Notes under the pieces: model-generated
The model's input: the letters and a program-made list of their open reading frames with translations, nothing else
Told to the model about the DNA's origin: nothing
Databases searched by the model: none
In this document: positions 23,847 to 30,902 of the stretch, one piece after another
How positions within the stretch are numbered: the first letter of the stretch is position 1
Layout: every line of letters starts with the position of its first letter
NCBI GenBank assembly: GCA_040289115.1
Contig: PSKS01000008.1
Span: 1 to 52,533, forward strand
DNA length: 52,533 nt
Direction: 5' to 3'
From: JAUQQI01 sp040289115
Lineage (GTDB): Bacteria; Chloroflexota; Dehalococcoidia; JAUQQI01
Program-made: the position numbers and the translations under genes

Positions 23847-26137
23847 CGGCGACTAACTTTGGGATCCTGTTTGCCCTGGCCTTGGCCTTCGGCTTGCGGG
23901 TCTACGGCCTCGATCACCAGAGTCTCTGGTCCGACGAGGGGGCCAGCGCGGCAATGACCTGGCGGACGCCGGCCGAGATCCTGGCAGCCTCAGCCGCCGA
24001 CATCCACCCGCCCCTTTACTACCTCCTCCTTCGGGCCTGGGTCGAGGGGGTGGGGCGGGGGGAGTTCGGCCTAAGGTTTCTTTCGGTTATGGCCGGGGTG
24101 CTTACCGTGGCCCTTACCGCCCGGCTGGGGGGCCGCCTCTTCGGGGCCCCGGGCCGGCTAGTGGCCGGGGTCTTTTTCGCTGTGTCGCCCCTGGCGGTCT
24201 ATTACGCCCAGGAGGCCCGGATGTACGCCCTGCTGGGGATGCTGGGGGCCCTGGGCATGAACGGCCTCTGGGACCTCGCCGCCGGAAAGGCGAACCGGAG
24301 GTGGCCGGCGGCCATTACCTACTTGGTGGGAATGGCTGGGGCCCTTTACACCCAGTATTTCGGGGCGCTTCTGCTGGCGGCGGCCAACCTCTGGTTCGGT
24401 CTTCGGCTCCTCTGGGGACGAAAGGCATACCCGGCCGCCGGCGCAACCTTGGCGCGGTGGGTTGGGCTCCAGCTCGGGATTGGGGTCCTGATTGCCCCCT
24501 GGTATCTGGTAGTGCTGCCGCAACTGGGGCGCTGGGCCACGGGGGTTCCGCCTCGGCCTTTGGGGGAGAACCTCCGGGACGCGGCCGGGCAGGTGTTGGC
24601 CGGACCTGCCTGGGCCTCGCTCGGACCCTGGTCGGCTGCGGCCGCCGGGGCCCTAGCCATCCTCTGGCTAGGGGCCGTGCGGTTTAACCCGGCCGGGGTA
24701 ACCTTTGCCGGCGCCTACGGTGCCTTGGCTTTGGGGATGCCCCTGCTGGACCTTTTCCGGCCCTTCTACCAGCCGAAGTTCCTGCTCTTAGGTCTACCCG
24801 GTCTGGCCCTCGGGGTGGCAGCCGGCCTCGCCCCGGCCTTTGGGGCCGGGCCACGGGGCCGGCGGCCCTGGCTCGGCCTCCTCGGGGGGGGCGTACTGGC
24901 CGGAATGATTCTGCTTAGCCTGACCGGCACTCTGGCTTATCTGTTTAACCCGGCCCACTGGCGGGACGACTACCGGGGCTTGGTCCGGGTTATCACCGCC
25001 CTGGGCCGGCCGGGCGACGGTATCATCCTGGATGCGCCGGGCCAGCAGGAGATCTTCGGCTATTACTATCGGGGAAGCATGCCCGTTTACCCCTTGCCCC
25101 GCACCCGACCCCCCGACCCCAAGGCGACAGTTCAGGAGGTTTCGGACCTTCTGGGTAAGCACGGGCGCCTCTGGGCCGTCTTTTGGGGCGACCGGGAGGC
25201 CGACCCCCAGGGCATCGTGGAAGGGACCCTCAACACCGGGGCTTACCGGGCCTGGGACCGCTGGTTTGGGGCGGTTCGGCTGGTGCTGTACCTGGCAGCC
25301 CGCCCGGTCACCACCCTTACCCCGGCCCAGGTTCGCTTCGGCGATGGTATCCGGCTGGCCGGTTTTTTCCTCGGGGACCGGGTCGAGTACGGGCCGGGGG
25401 ATGTGATTCCGCTCCGCCTGGTCTGGGTGGCCGAGAACCCCATTGGCCGGCCGTATAAGGTGTTTGCCCACCTGGTAGACCAGGAGGAGTTCATCTGGGG
25501 CCAGCGGGATAGCGAGCCGGTGGGAGGGTCCCGGCCCTTCACAAGCTTCAGCCCCGGCCAGGCGGTCGCCGACATGCTGGGCATACCGGTGCTCCCCGGC
25601 ACCCCGCCGGGGGATTACCGGGTTCAGGTGGGCCTCTATGACCCGGAGACCGGCCGGCGCTTGCCGGTGGACGGCGGGCCGGCCGACCGCCTGGTACTGG
25701 GCACCCTCCGCGTCGGCGTTGGACCGCTCCTGGACCGGGCCGCCTACGACCTGGGCAAGCACGTCGACCTGCCCCTCGGGGGCCTGATGGTCGTAGGCTA
25801 CGACCTTCGGCGCCAGGGCGACCCTAACCCCGGCGAGCGATTTGGGCCGAGGGATTTCCTGCACCTGACCCTCTTCTGGGAACGGGCGGAAGGGGCAGGT
25901 GATAAACCGGCCGCCGCATTTCGGCTGGAACTAGTGGACCCAGGGGGATGGGTGGTGCAGGCAGTCGAAATCCGGCCCGGCGGGGACGACTACCCGCCCG
26001 CCCTCTGGCGCCCGGAAGAAATCGTCCGCAGTCAGCACCGCTTCTTTCTGGACCTCCCCCCGGGGTCCTACGGCCTCCGGTTGGGCGTCCCCGGGGAGGC
26101 CCCAAAGCCTTTTGCTAGCTTTAAAATCGAGGGATGA
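23843..26137 (+). CDS. GT39-like GT-C glycosyltransferase with C-terminal beta-domains
   Basis: A 764-residue protein. Residues 1-420 are a polytopic GT-C core with the catalytic acidic loop QSLWSDEGASAAM (Asp31/Glu32) and DIHPPLYYLLLRAW, PLAVYYAQEARMYAL, all typical of ArnT/PMT relatives. Residues about 495-764 form two soluble beta-domains. One contains YKVFAHLVDQEEFIWGQRD and YRVQVGLYDPETGRRLPV; the other has GLMVVGYDLRR and PPGSYGLRLGV. This tail is common in Chloroflexota GT39-like proteins as I recall them; its role is unknown. ATG 23843 is chosen since the upstream frame overlaps the GH gene out of frame. Confidence 0.83.
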   Translation: MTATNFGILFALALAFGLRVYGLDHQSLWSDEGASAAMTWRTPAEILAASAADIHPPLYYLLLRAWVEGVGRGEFGLRFLSVMAGVLTVALTARLGGRLFGAPGRLVAGVFFAVSPLAVYYAQEARMYALLGMLGALGMNGLWDLAAGKANRRWPAAITYLVGMAGALYTQYFGALLLAAANLWFGLRLLWGRKAYPAAGATLARWVGLQLGIGVLIAPWYLVVLPQLGRWATGVPPRPLGENLRDAAGQVLAGPAWASLGPWSAAAAGALAILWLGAVRFNPAGVTFAGAYGALALGMPLLDLFRPFYQPKFLLLGLPGLALGVAAGLAPAFGAGPRGRRPWLGLLGGGVLAGMILLSLTGTLAYLFNPAHWRDDYRGLVRVITALGRPGDGIILDAPGQQEIFGYYYRGSMPVYPLPRTRPPDPKATVQEVSDLLGKHGRLWAVFWGDREADPQGIVEGTLNTGAYRAWDRWFGAVRLVLYLAARPVTTLTPAQVRFGDGIRLAGFFLGDRVEYGPGDVIPLRLVWVAENPIGRPYKVFAHLVDQEEFIWGQRDSEPVGGSRPFTSFSPGQAVADMLGIPVLPGTPPGDYRVQVGLYDPETGRRLPVDGGPADRLVLGTLRVGVGPLLDRAAYDLGKHVDLPLGGLMVVGYDLRRQGDPNPGERFGPRDFLHLTLFWERAEGAGDKPAAAFRLELVDPGGWVVQAVEIRPGGDDYPPALWRPEEIVRSQHRFFLDLPPGSYGLRLGVPGEAPKPFASFKIEG

Positions 26138-27090
26138 GCACCGCCCTAGTCGCCACGGTCCTGAACGAGGTGGAAACCATCGGCCGTCTGCTGGATTCGA
26201 TTTTGGCCCAGACCCTCCTCCCCGACGAGGTGGTCATATGCGACGGGGGCAGCACCGACGGGACCCTCGAAGTCCTGGAGGCCTACGCCCGCCGGCTGCC
26301 CCTACGGGTTATTCGGGCCCCGGGCAGCAGCATTGCGGCCGGCCGGAACCGGGCCATTGAGTCGGCCCGAGCCGAACGGATTGCCGTTACAGACGCCGGG
26401 GTCCGCCTCGACCCTGGCTGGTTTGCCGCTTTGATGGGGGCCCTGGACGAGCCCCAAACGGTGGCGGCCGGGGCCTTCGTGCCGGAGCCGGTGGGATGGT
26501 TCGAGCGAGCCCTCGCCGCGGTGACCCTCCCCTCGCCGGAGGAGGTCGCCCCCGGGCGCTTTCTGCCGTCGAGCCGGTCGGTGGCCTACCACCGGTCGGC
26601 CTGGGCGGCGGTGGGGGGATATCCCGAGTGGCTAGATTACTGCGAGGACGTGGTCTTTGACCTTAAGCTTCTGGCCGCCGGGTACCGTTTCCGGTGGGTC
26701 CCCCAGGCCGTCGTCTACTTCAGGCCCCGGCCAAGCATCCCGGCCTTCTTCCGGCAGTATTTTAACTACGCCCGGGGTGACGGGAAGGCCGGCCTCTGGG
26801 CCGAAAGGCACGCCGTGCGCTACGGGGCCTACGCCTGGCTCGGATACTGGCTGGCCCGGGGGCGTCGGAATCCGGGAATGACCGCCGCCCTGGGACTGGC
26901 CGCGGCCTTTTATCTTCGCCGACCCCTGACCCGATATCTCAAGGTCGGCCGGGAAGGCTCACCGGCCGAATTTATTGCCGGACTAGGTCTCATCCCCGTC
27001 CTGCGGTTCGTCGGTGACTTGGCCAAGATGGTGGGTTACCCCGCCGGGCTTTACTGGCGCTGGCGGTATCGACCCCCCAGGTGGAGGTAG
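26134..27090 (+). CDS. Glycosyltransferase family 2, membrane-associated
   Basis: A 318-residue GT2 enzyme: STALVATVLNEVETIGRLLDSILAQTLLPDEVVICDGGSTDGTLE at the N-terminus, AVTDAGVRLDPGW as the metal-binding DxD-like site, and a C-terminal hydrophobic stretch (AALGLAAAFYLRRPL...GLGLIPVLRFVGDLAKMVGY). It resembles enzymes that transfer sugars to polyprenyl phosphate or a growing lipid-linked chain. The ATG overlaps the upstream TGA. Its last 40 bp overlap the convergent gene ending at 27051, so this gene closes the rightward array. Confidence 0.87.
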   Translation: MSTALVATVLNEVETIGRLLDSILAQTLLPDEVVICDGGSTDGTLEVLEAYARRLPLRVIRAPGSSIAAGRNRAIESARAERIAVTDAGVRLDPGWFAALMGALDEPQTVAAGAFVPEPVGWFERALAAVTLPSPEEVAPGRFLPSSRSVAYHRSAWAAVGGYPEWLDYCEDVVFDLKLLAAGYRFRWVPQAVVYFRPRPSIPAFFRQYFNYARGDGKAGLWAERHAVRYGAYAWLGYWLARGRRNPGMTAALGLAAAFYLRRPLTRYLKVGREGSPAEFIAGLGLIPVLRFVGDLAKMVGYPAGLYWRWRYRPPRWR

Positions 27091-27476
27091 CCTTCGCCCA
27101 AGTCCAGGCGAAAAATTTCCAGTCGTTCTTTTAGCCTGGCCGCAAGCGCTTCGGCCAGCCGGCCCAGCTGCTGGCGGACCGGGGGCGGCGCCTCCGCCGC
27201 GTTGAGAAAAACCTCCCCGACCTCGGCCTGAAGCTCACCGCCGGTGAGGGTGAGGCGGCCGGCCAGTCGAACCTCGACGGGAAGGCCAAGGAGGTAGTAT
27301 ACCGCCTGGAGGCTGAGGCCTTCCGGGCCGATTTTAAGCCCTTGGATGGCGATGCCGGTGGGTCCTGCGGCTTCAGCCAGGAGGGCCAGCAGCTCCGACT
27401 CACTGAAGGAGCGGTCAAAACGGCCTTCAGCGTCGGGCCGAAGGGCCCGGTGAAGGAGGTCGGAAAGTTCAGCCAG
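27051..27476 (-). CDS. Small hypothetical protein, DUF2993-like pattern, apparent CTG start
   Basis: This gene is easily missed because it has no ATG, GTG or TTG near its beginning. The frame runs unbroken for 141 codons from CTG 27476 to TAA 27051, and the CTG sits 8-9 nt behind GGTGGAGG. It overlaps the SAM-hydrolase stop by 8 bp (CTGGCTGA), so coupling is likely. The product begins LAELSDLLHRALRPDAEG and shows alternating beta-strands (GIAIQGLKIGPEGLSLQAV, VEVRLAGRLTLTGGELQAEV, FRLDLGEGYLHLGG). These resemble the lipid-binding DUF2993/LmeA pattern, though the match is loose. It has no signal peptide. The reading frame itself is much surer than the function. The last 40 bp overlap the convergent GT2 gene. 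Confidence 0.65.
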   Translation of the reverse strand: MAELSDLLHRALRPDAEGRFDRSFSESELLALLAEAAGPTGIAIQGLKIGPEGLSLQAVYYLLGLPVEVRLAGRLTLTGGELQAEVGEVFLNAAEAPPPVRQQLGRLAEALAARLKERLEIFRLDLGEGYLHLGGRYRQRQ

Positions 27477-28332
27477 CTTTGGGGCCCTCCACCTGCCTTA
27501 CGGTGACCAGCGTGCCCGGGCCGGCGGCGAGGGCGGCAGCCGCGTTGCCGCCGGGGACGGCCACCTCCAGGAGGCCGAAGCTGTTGATGAGGGCCGCTAG
27601 CCCCTTCGCCTCGGCGTAGGTGCGGCTGAGGCCGCGGATGGTCTGCCCGGCGACCTCGACCCAGGCCGATGGGGAAACCAGCTTTGCCGGGATATTGGTT
27701 ACCAGGTTGCCGAACCGGTCCACGTAAACGACCTCGCCCCGGAGGGCCGGGCCCTGGGTCGGTACCGGCCGGGGCCAGGCCAGGGCGGTAACCTCATCCA
27801 CTGGGGTTCCCAGCTCCTCAGGCCGGACCCCAGCGGCCAGGTGGGCGGCGGCCGGGCCGAAGATGTCCCGGCCGTGGAAGGTCCGGCTGATGTCGGGTCG
27901 CCAGAACCGGGGCTGATTGAGGACAAAGGCCCGCCAGCCCTCCGGCAGCCGCCGGGGGCCGGCCTCGGGGTAGTCCTCCCAGGGCGGGCCGAAGACCCAG
28001 CCGAAGAGGCCGTTGTCGGGGCCGACAAAGAAGGCCTCGGGCCCGGCCAGCAAAATGGGGCGCCGTTCGGTCCCGACCCCGGGGTCGACCACGGCCAGGT
28101 GGACGGTGCCGGGGGGAAAATATCGCCAGCTGGTGGCGACGATAAAGGCCCCTTCCCGGACGTTTTGGGGGCCGACCTCGTGGGTGATGTCCACAAACCT
28201 CAGCCAGGGTGCCACCGAGAGCATGACGCCCTTCATCACGCCCACGTAGGGGTCGCCGGTTCCGAAGTCGGTGATGAGGGTCACCAGGTCCCGGGGCGGA
28301 TGGCCGGAGTTTAAAGCCGGCTTCAGAACCAT
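27469..28332 (-). CDS. SAM hydroxide adenosyltransferase (DUF62 family)
   Basis: A 287-residue member of the fluorinase/chlorinase-like DUF62 family; prokaryotic members of this group hydrolyse S-adenosylmethionine to adenosine and methionine. Seen are LVTLITDFGTGDPYVGVMKGVM, VDITHEVGPQNVREGAFIV, VHLAVVDPGVGTERRPIL and FVGPDNGLF, plus the C-terminal barrel segment GEVVYVDRFGNLVTNI. The Asp-Arg-His set of the hydrolase group appears present. I start at ATG 28332 because TATAAT (28342-28347) lies just upstream; the open frame beyond it cannot be transcribed from that promoter and has no homology. Confidence 0.9.
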   Translation of the reverse strand: MVLKPALNSGHPPRDLVTLITDFGTGDPYVGVMKGVMLSVAPWLRFVDITHEVGPQNVREGAFIVATSWRYFPPGTVHLAVVDPGVGTERRPILLAGPEAFFVGPDNGLFGWVFGPPWEDYPEAGPRRLPEGWRAFVLNQPRFWRPDISRTFHGRDIFGPAAAHLAAGVRPEELGTPVDEVTALAWPRPVPTQGPALRGEVVYVDRFGNLVTNIPAKLVSPSAWVEVAGQTIRGLSRTYAEAKGLAALINSFGLLEVAVPGGNAAAALAAGPGTLVTVRQVEGPKAG

Positions 28333-28341
28333 CGGTAAGTA

Positions 28342-28347
28342 ATTATA
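28342..28347 (-). promoter_or_regulatory. Promoter -10 box of SAM-hydrolase gene, near-leaderless
   Basis: TATAAT on the minus strand, preceded by GGTAC, ends 9 nt before the ATG at 28332. The predicted leader is only about 2-3 nt and no ribosome site is present. Confidence 0.6.
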
Positions 28348-28391
28348 GTACCAGACCGGTGCGGCGATGGACCGGCAACCCCGTTGCGGTG

Positions 28392-28397
28392 TACAAT
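28392..28397 (+). promoter_or_regulatory. Promoter -10 box of the folate pair, near-leaderless
   Basis: TACAAT ends 11 nt before the ATG at 28409. The intervening CCCCTTGGCA holds no Shine-Dalgarno site. It is divergent from the SAM-hydrolase promoter 45 bp away. Confidence 0.5.
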
Positions 28398-28408
28398 TCC
28401 CCTTGGCA

Positions 28409-29047
28409 ATGGACCTTAAGGACTTCCTGGACCGGCTGGCGTCGGCCGAACCTTCCCCGGGTGGCGGGGCGGCGGCGGCCTTGGCCGGGGCGTTGGCCGC
28501 CGCCCTGTTTGCCAAGGCTTGTAACCTAACCCTGGGGCGAGAAAAGTTCAGGGAGGTCGAGGCCGACGTTCGGCGCCTGCTTGACCAGACGGAAGCCCTC
28601 CGCCAACGCCTGGTCGACCTGATGGGCGCCGACGCCGAGGCCTACGGCCAGGTGGCAGCCGCCTACCGCCTTCCCCGGACGACCGACGCGGAGAAGGCGG
28701 CCCGGTCCGACGCCATTCAGGCTGCCCTCAAGCGGGCGACAGAGGTCCCCCTGGACATCGCCCGGGCCTGCCGGGACCTGCTCAGGCTGGGGCCGGAGAT
28801 GGCTGTAAAGACGAATCCGGCCCTGAGAAGCGACGTTGCCCTGGGTGGGACGCTCGCCCGCGCCGCCGCCCATGGGGTCCGGTTCAACATCCAGGATAAC
28901 CTGGCCAATATTAAAGACCAGGAGTTCAAAACCCAGGTCTGGAACGAGCTGGCCTACATTCTGGCCGAGTGTGACTTCCGGCTGGATGAGCTGGGACGGG
29001 CCATGCCCGAATACGAGATGAAAGTTCCCCCGGCCCCGAGGGCCTAG
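28409..29047 (+). CDS. fchA: FchA-type methenyltetrahydrofolate cyclohydrolase / cyclodeaminase family
   Basis: A 212-residue protein of the formiminotransferase-cyclodeaminase C-terminal family. The fingerprint includes EPSPGGGAAAALAGALAAALFAKACNLTLGR (about 12-42), GADAEAYGQVAAAYRLP, ATEVPLDIARACRDLL and SDVALGGTLARAAAHGVRFNIQDNL. Stand-alone members include FchA, which opens the methenyl-tetrahydrofolate ring, and FTCD-like cyclodeaminases. No formiminotransferase or histidine-degradation gene is nearby. The next gene, 2 bp away, is a FolD homologue lacking its cyclohydrolase lysine, so the cyclohydrolase role fits best here. I start at ATG 28409; the 42 bp upstream in frame lie before the promoter. 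Confidence 0.85.
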   Translation: MDLKDFLDRLASAEPSPGGGAAAALAGALAAALFAKACNLTLGREKFREVEADVRRLLDQTEALRQRLVDLMGADAEAYGQVAAAYRLPRTTDAEKAARSDAIQAALKRATEVPLDIARACRDLLRLGPEMAVKTNPALRSDVALGGTLARAAAHGVRFNIQDNLANIKDQEFKTQVWNELAYILAECDFRLDELGRAMPEYEMKVPPAPRA

Positions 29048-29049
29048 GG

Positions 29050-29895
29050 ATGCCGGCGCTCGTTCTGGACGGCCGTCCGGTGGCCAACCGCATCCTCGAA
29101 GAGGTGGCGGCCGGCTCCGCCGAGCTTGCCCGGCTGAGGGGGCGACCCCCAACCCTGGTGGCCGTTGGGGTGGGTGAAGACCCGGCAACACGCTCATATT
29201 TCAGGTCCATCGGCCGCCTTGCCGAGAAGGCCGGCGTTCGGTTTGAGGCTCGATACCTTCCGGCCGATGTCTCCACCGCCGGTCTGGTGGAAGAGGTTGG
29301 CCGCCTTAACGCCGACCCTGAAGCAGACGGGGTTCTCATCCAGATGCCCCTGCCCCCCCACCTGGACGCCGGCCGGGTGGCCGAGGTCCTGGACCCGGCC
29401 AAAGACGTCGACGGCATCACCCCGGAGAACGCCGGCCGGCTCTTTCTCGGCCGCCCCCACCTTACCCCAAGCACCCCGGTAGGGGGTCTGGAGGTCCTTA
29501 AGGCTTACAACATCCCCATCGAGGGCCGGCGGGCCGTGGTCGTGGGCCGCAGTAATATCCTGGGCAAGCCCCTGGCCCTGCTGCTCCTGGCCGAAAATGC
29601 TACGGTCACCGTCTGCCACCGGCAGACCCGGAACCTGGCGCAGATAACCTGGGAGGCGGAACTGCTCTGTGTGGGGGCCGGCCGACCCGGCCTCATCACC
29701 GCCGACATGGTGCGACCTGGGGCTGTTGTGCTCGACTTCGGAACTAACTGGACCGAAGGGGGCTTGGTGGGGGATGTCGACTTCGAGGCCGTAAAGCAAG
29801 TCGCCGCCGCCATTACGCCTGTGCCGGGCGGCATCGGCCCGGTTACCACGGCCGTCCTGCTGCGAAATACCCTCCGGGCCGCTCGACGCAGCTAA
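29050..29895 (+). CDS. folD: FolD family methylenetetrahydrofolate dehydrogenase, cyclohydrolase Lys replaced
   Basis: A 281-residue FolD homologue; the family oxidises methylene- to methenyl-THF and usually also hydrolyses it to formyl-THF. Most of the active site is standard: Tyr50 in ATRSYFRS, Gln98 in IQMPLPPH, Asp121 in DVDGITP, GRSNILGKP and ITPVPGGIGPVT. Position 54, the catalytic Lys of E. coli FolD (Lys56 in human MTHFD1), is Ile here (codon ATC, SYFRSIGR, no gap in alignment). Loss of that Lys abolishes cyclohydrolase activity in studied enzymes, so this protein is probably dehydrogenase-only and relies on the FchA-like neighbour. The stop shares CTAA with the convergent stress protein gene. 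Confidence 0.93.
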   Translation: MPALVLDGRPVANRILEEVAAGSAELARLRGRPPTLVAVGVGEDPATRSYFRSIGRLAEKAGVRFEARYLPADVSTAGLVEEVGRLNADPEADGVLIQMPLPPHLDAGRVAEVLDPAKDVDGITPENAGRLFLGRPHLTPSTPVGGLEVLKAYNIPIEGRRAVVVGRSNILGKPLALLLLAENATVTVCHRQTRNLAQITWEAELLCVGAGRPGLITADMVRPGAVVLDFGTNWTEGGLVGDVDFEAVKQVAAAITPVPGGIGPVTTAVLLRNTLRAARRS

Positions 29896-30839
29896 GTCGA
29901 CGTCGGTGTAAACTGAGGCGGCCGAGCAACCAACACCGGGCAGGGGGCGTGGCCCAGAATTTTCACCGCCACGCTCCCAAGGGGCACATCTTTGCGGGCC
30001 GAGGTTCCCCGGGCCCCAACAACCACTAAGTCGGCCGGCCATTCCCGGGCAAATTTGAGGGCCTCATTAGCCGGGTCGCCCAGTCTCAGTTCGGCGGCGG
30101 CCTTGGGGTACCGAGCCTGGAGCCTTTCGGCGAGCCGTTCGGCCAAAGCCTGGGCGCTGCGCTCCTCGGCCTCGGCCATCGCTTCCCAGACCTGCCGAAC
30201 CTCGGCCTGTTCCGGCTTCGGACGCCCAAGCTGCTGGACCACCACGAGCACCCGCACCTCAGTATCGGGACTGAAAGGCAAACGGTTCACCAGGTCCGTA
30301 GCAAATGCCGAGTAAGGGGTTGGGTCGGCGGCCAGGAGGATGCGCCAGGGGTGTCCGCTCGGTATCGGCGCCTTCCCCTCCCGGAGCTTGACCACCAGCA
30401 CCGAGCAGGGGGCGTAGCGTACCACGTGGTGGGAGACGCTTCCCAGAAGCCAGGAGAGAATGGGGTTCAGACCCCGGGCTCCCATTACCACCAAGTCGGC
30501 CCGCCGTTCGGTGGCCACCTTTACCACCTCGTCGGCCGGGTGGCCGGTGAGGACAAGGGTTTCGGTTCGGGCGCCGAATTCCCGAAGCCGGGCGGCAAGC
30601 TGGGAAAGGTACTCGGCTGCCTCGGCCTCCTGCGCGGCCAGGTACTCCTCCATTAAACGGTAAACCTCGGGACCGAGGAGGGGGTCGCCGGCGGCGTAGA
30701 TGGTCCGCACCGGCTCCACCACGGTGAGCAGGGTGATTTCGGTTTCCTCCCCGAATTTCAGGGCGTAAAGGAACTCCACGGCTGCCTCGGCATGTTTTGA
30801 GCCGTCAACGGCCGCCAGGACCCGCAGTTTTGTGACCAC
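29892..30839 (-). CDS. Universal stress protein, two tandem UspA domains
   Basis: A 315-residue protein with two UspA domains. Domain 1 (about 5-145) starts LRVLAAVDGSKHAEAAV and has the nucleotide loop MGARGLNPILSWLLGSVSHHVVRYAPCSVLVV. Domain 2 (about 158-310) starts WRILLAADPTPYSAFA and has VGARGTSARKDVPLGSVAVKILGHAPCPVLVA. Both loops fit the ATP-binding G-x2-G-x(9)-G-S/T class. I take GTG 30839 behind GGAGG; GTG 30845 is inside that site. It is divergent from selA by about 60 bp. Confidence 0.9.
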   Translation of the reverse strand: MVTKLRVLAAVDGSKHAEAAVEFLYALKFGEETEITLLTVVEPVRTIYAAGDPLLGPEVYRLMEEYLAAQEAEAAEYLSQLAARLREFGARTETLVLTGHPADEVVKVATERRADLVVMGARGLNPILSWLLGSVSHHVVRYAPCSVLVVKLREGKAPIPSGHPWRILLAADPTPYSAFATDLVNRLPFSPDTEVRVLVVVQQLGRPKPEQAEVRQVWEAMAEAEERSAQALAERLAERLQARYPKAAAELRLGDPANEALKFAREWPADLVVVGARGTSARKDVPLGSVAVKILGHAPCPVLVARPPQFTPTST

Positions 30840-30888
30840 GCTCACCTCCGGTCTTTAAGGCTTGATCTGCGGTAAGATTTAACGGACG

Positions 30889-30894
30889 TAGCAT
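30889..30894 (+). promoter_or_regulatory. Possible selA -10 box, leaderless arrangement
   Basis: TAGCAT ends 8 nt before the ATG at 30903, and no ribosome site is present. An alternative -10, TAAGAT at 30873-30878, would give an 18-nt leader that also lacks a Shine-Dalgarno site. Confidence 0.4.
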
Positions 30895-30902
30895 TTTACA
30901 GT

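Noticed and set aside
24794..25864. 356-codon leftward open frame over the GT-C gene
   Set aside because: Shadow frame with no recognisable domain; the sense strand has the GT39-like motifs.
30285..30845. Two separate universal stress protein genes
   Set aside because: There is one continuous frame; the two UspA domains are fused in a single 315-residue protein.
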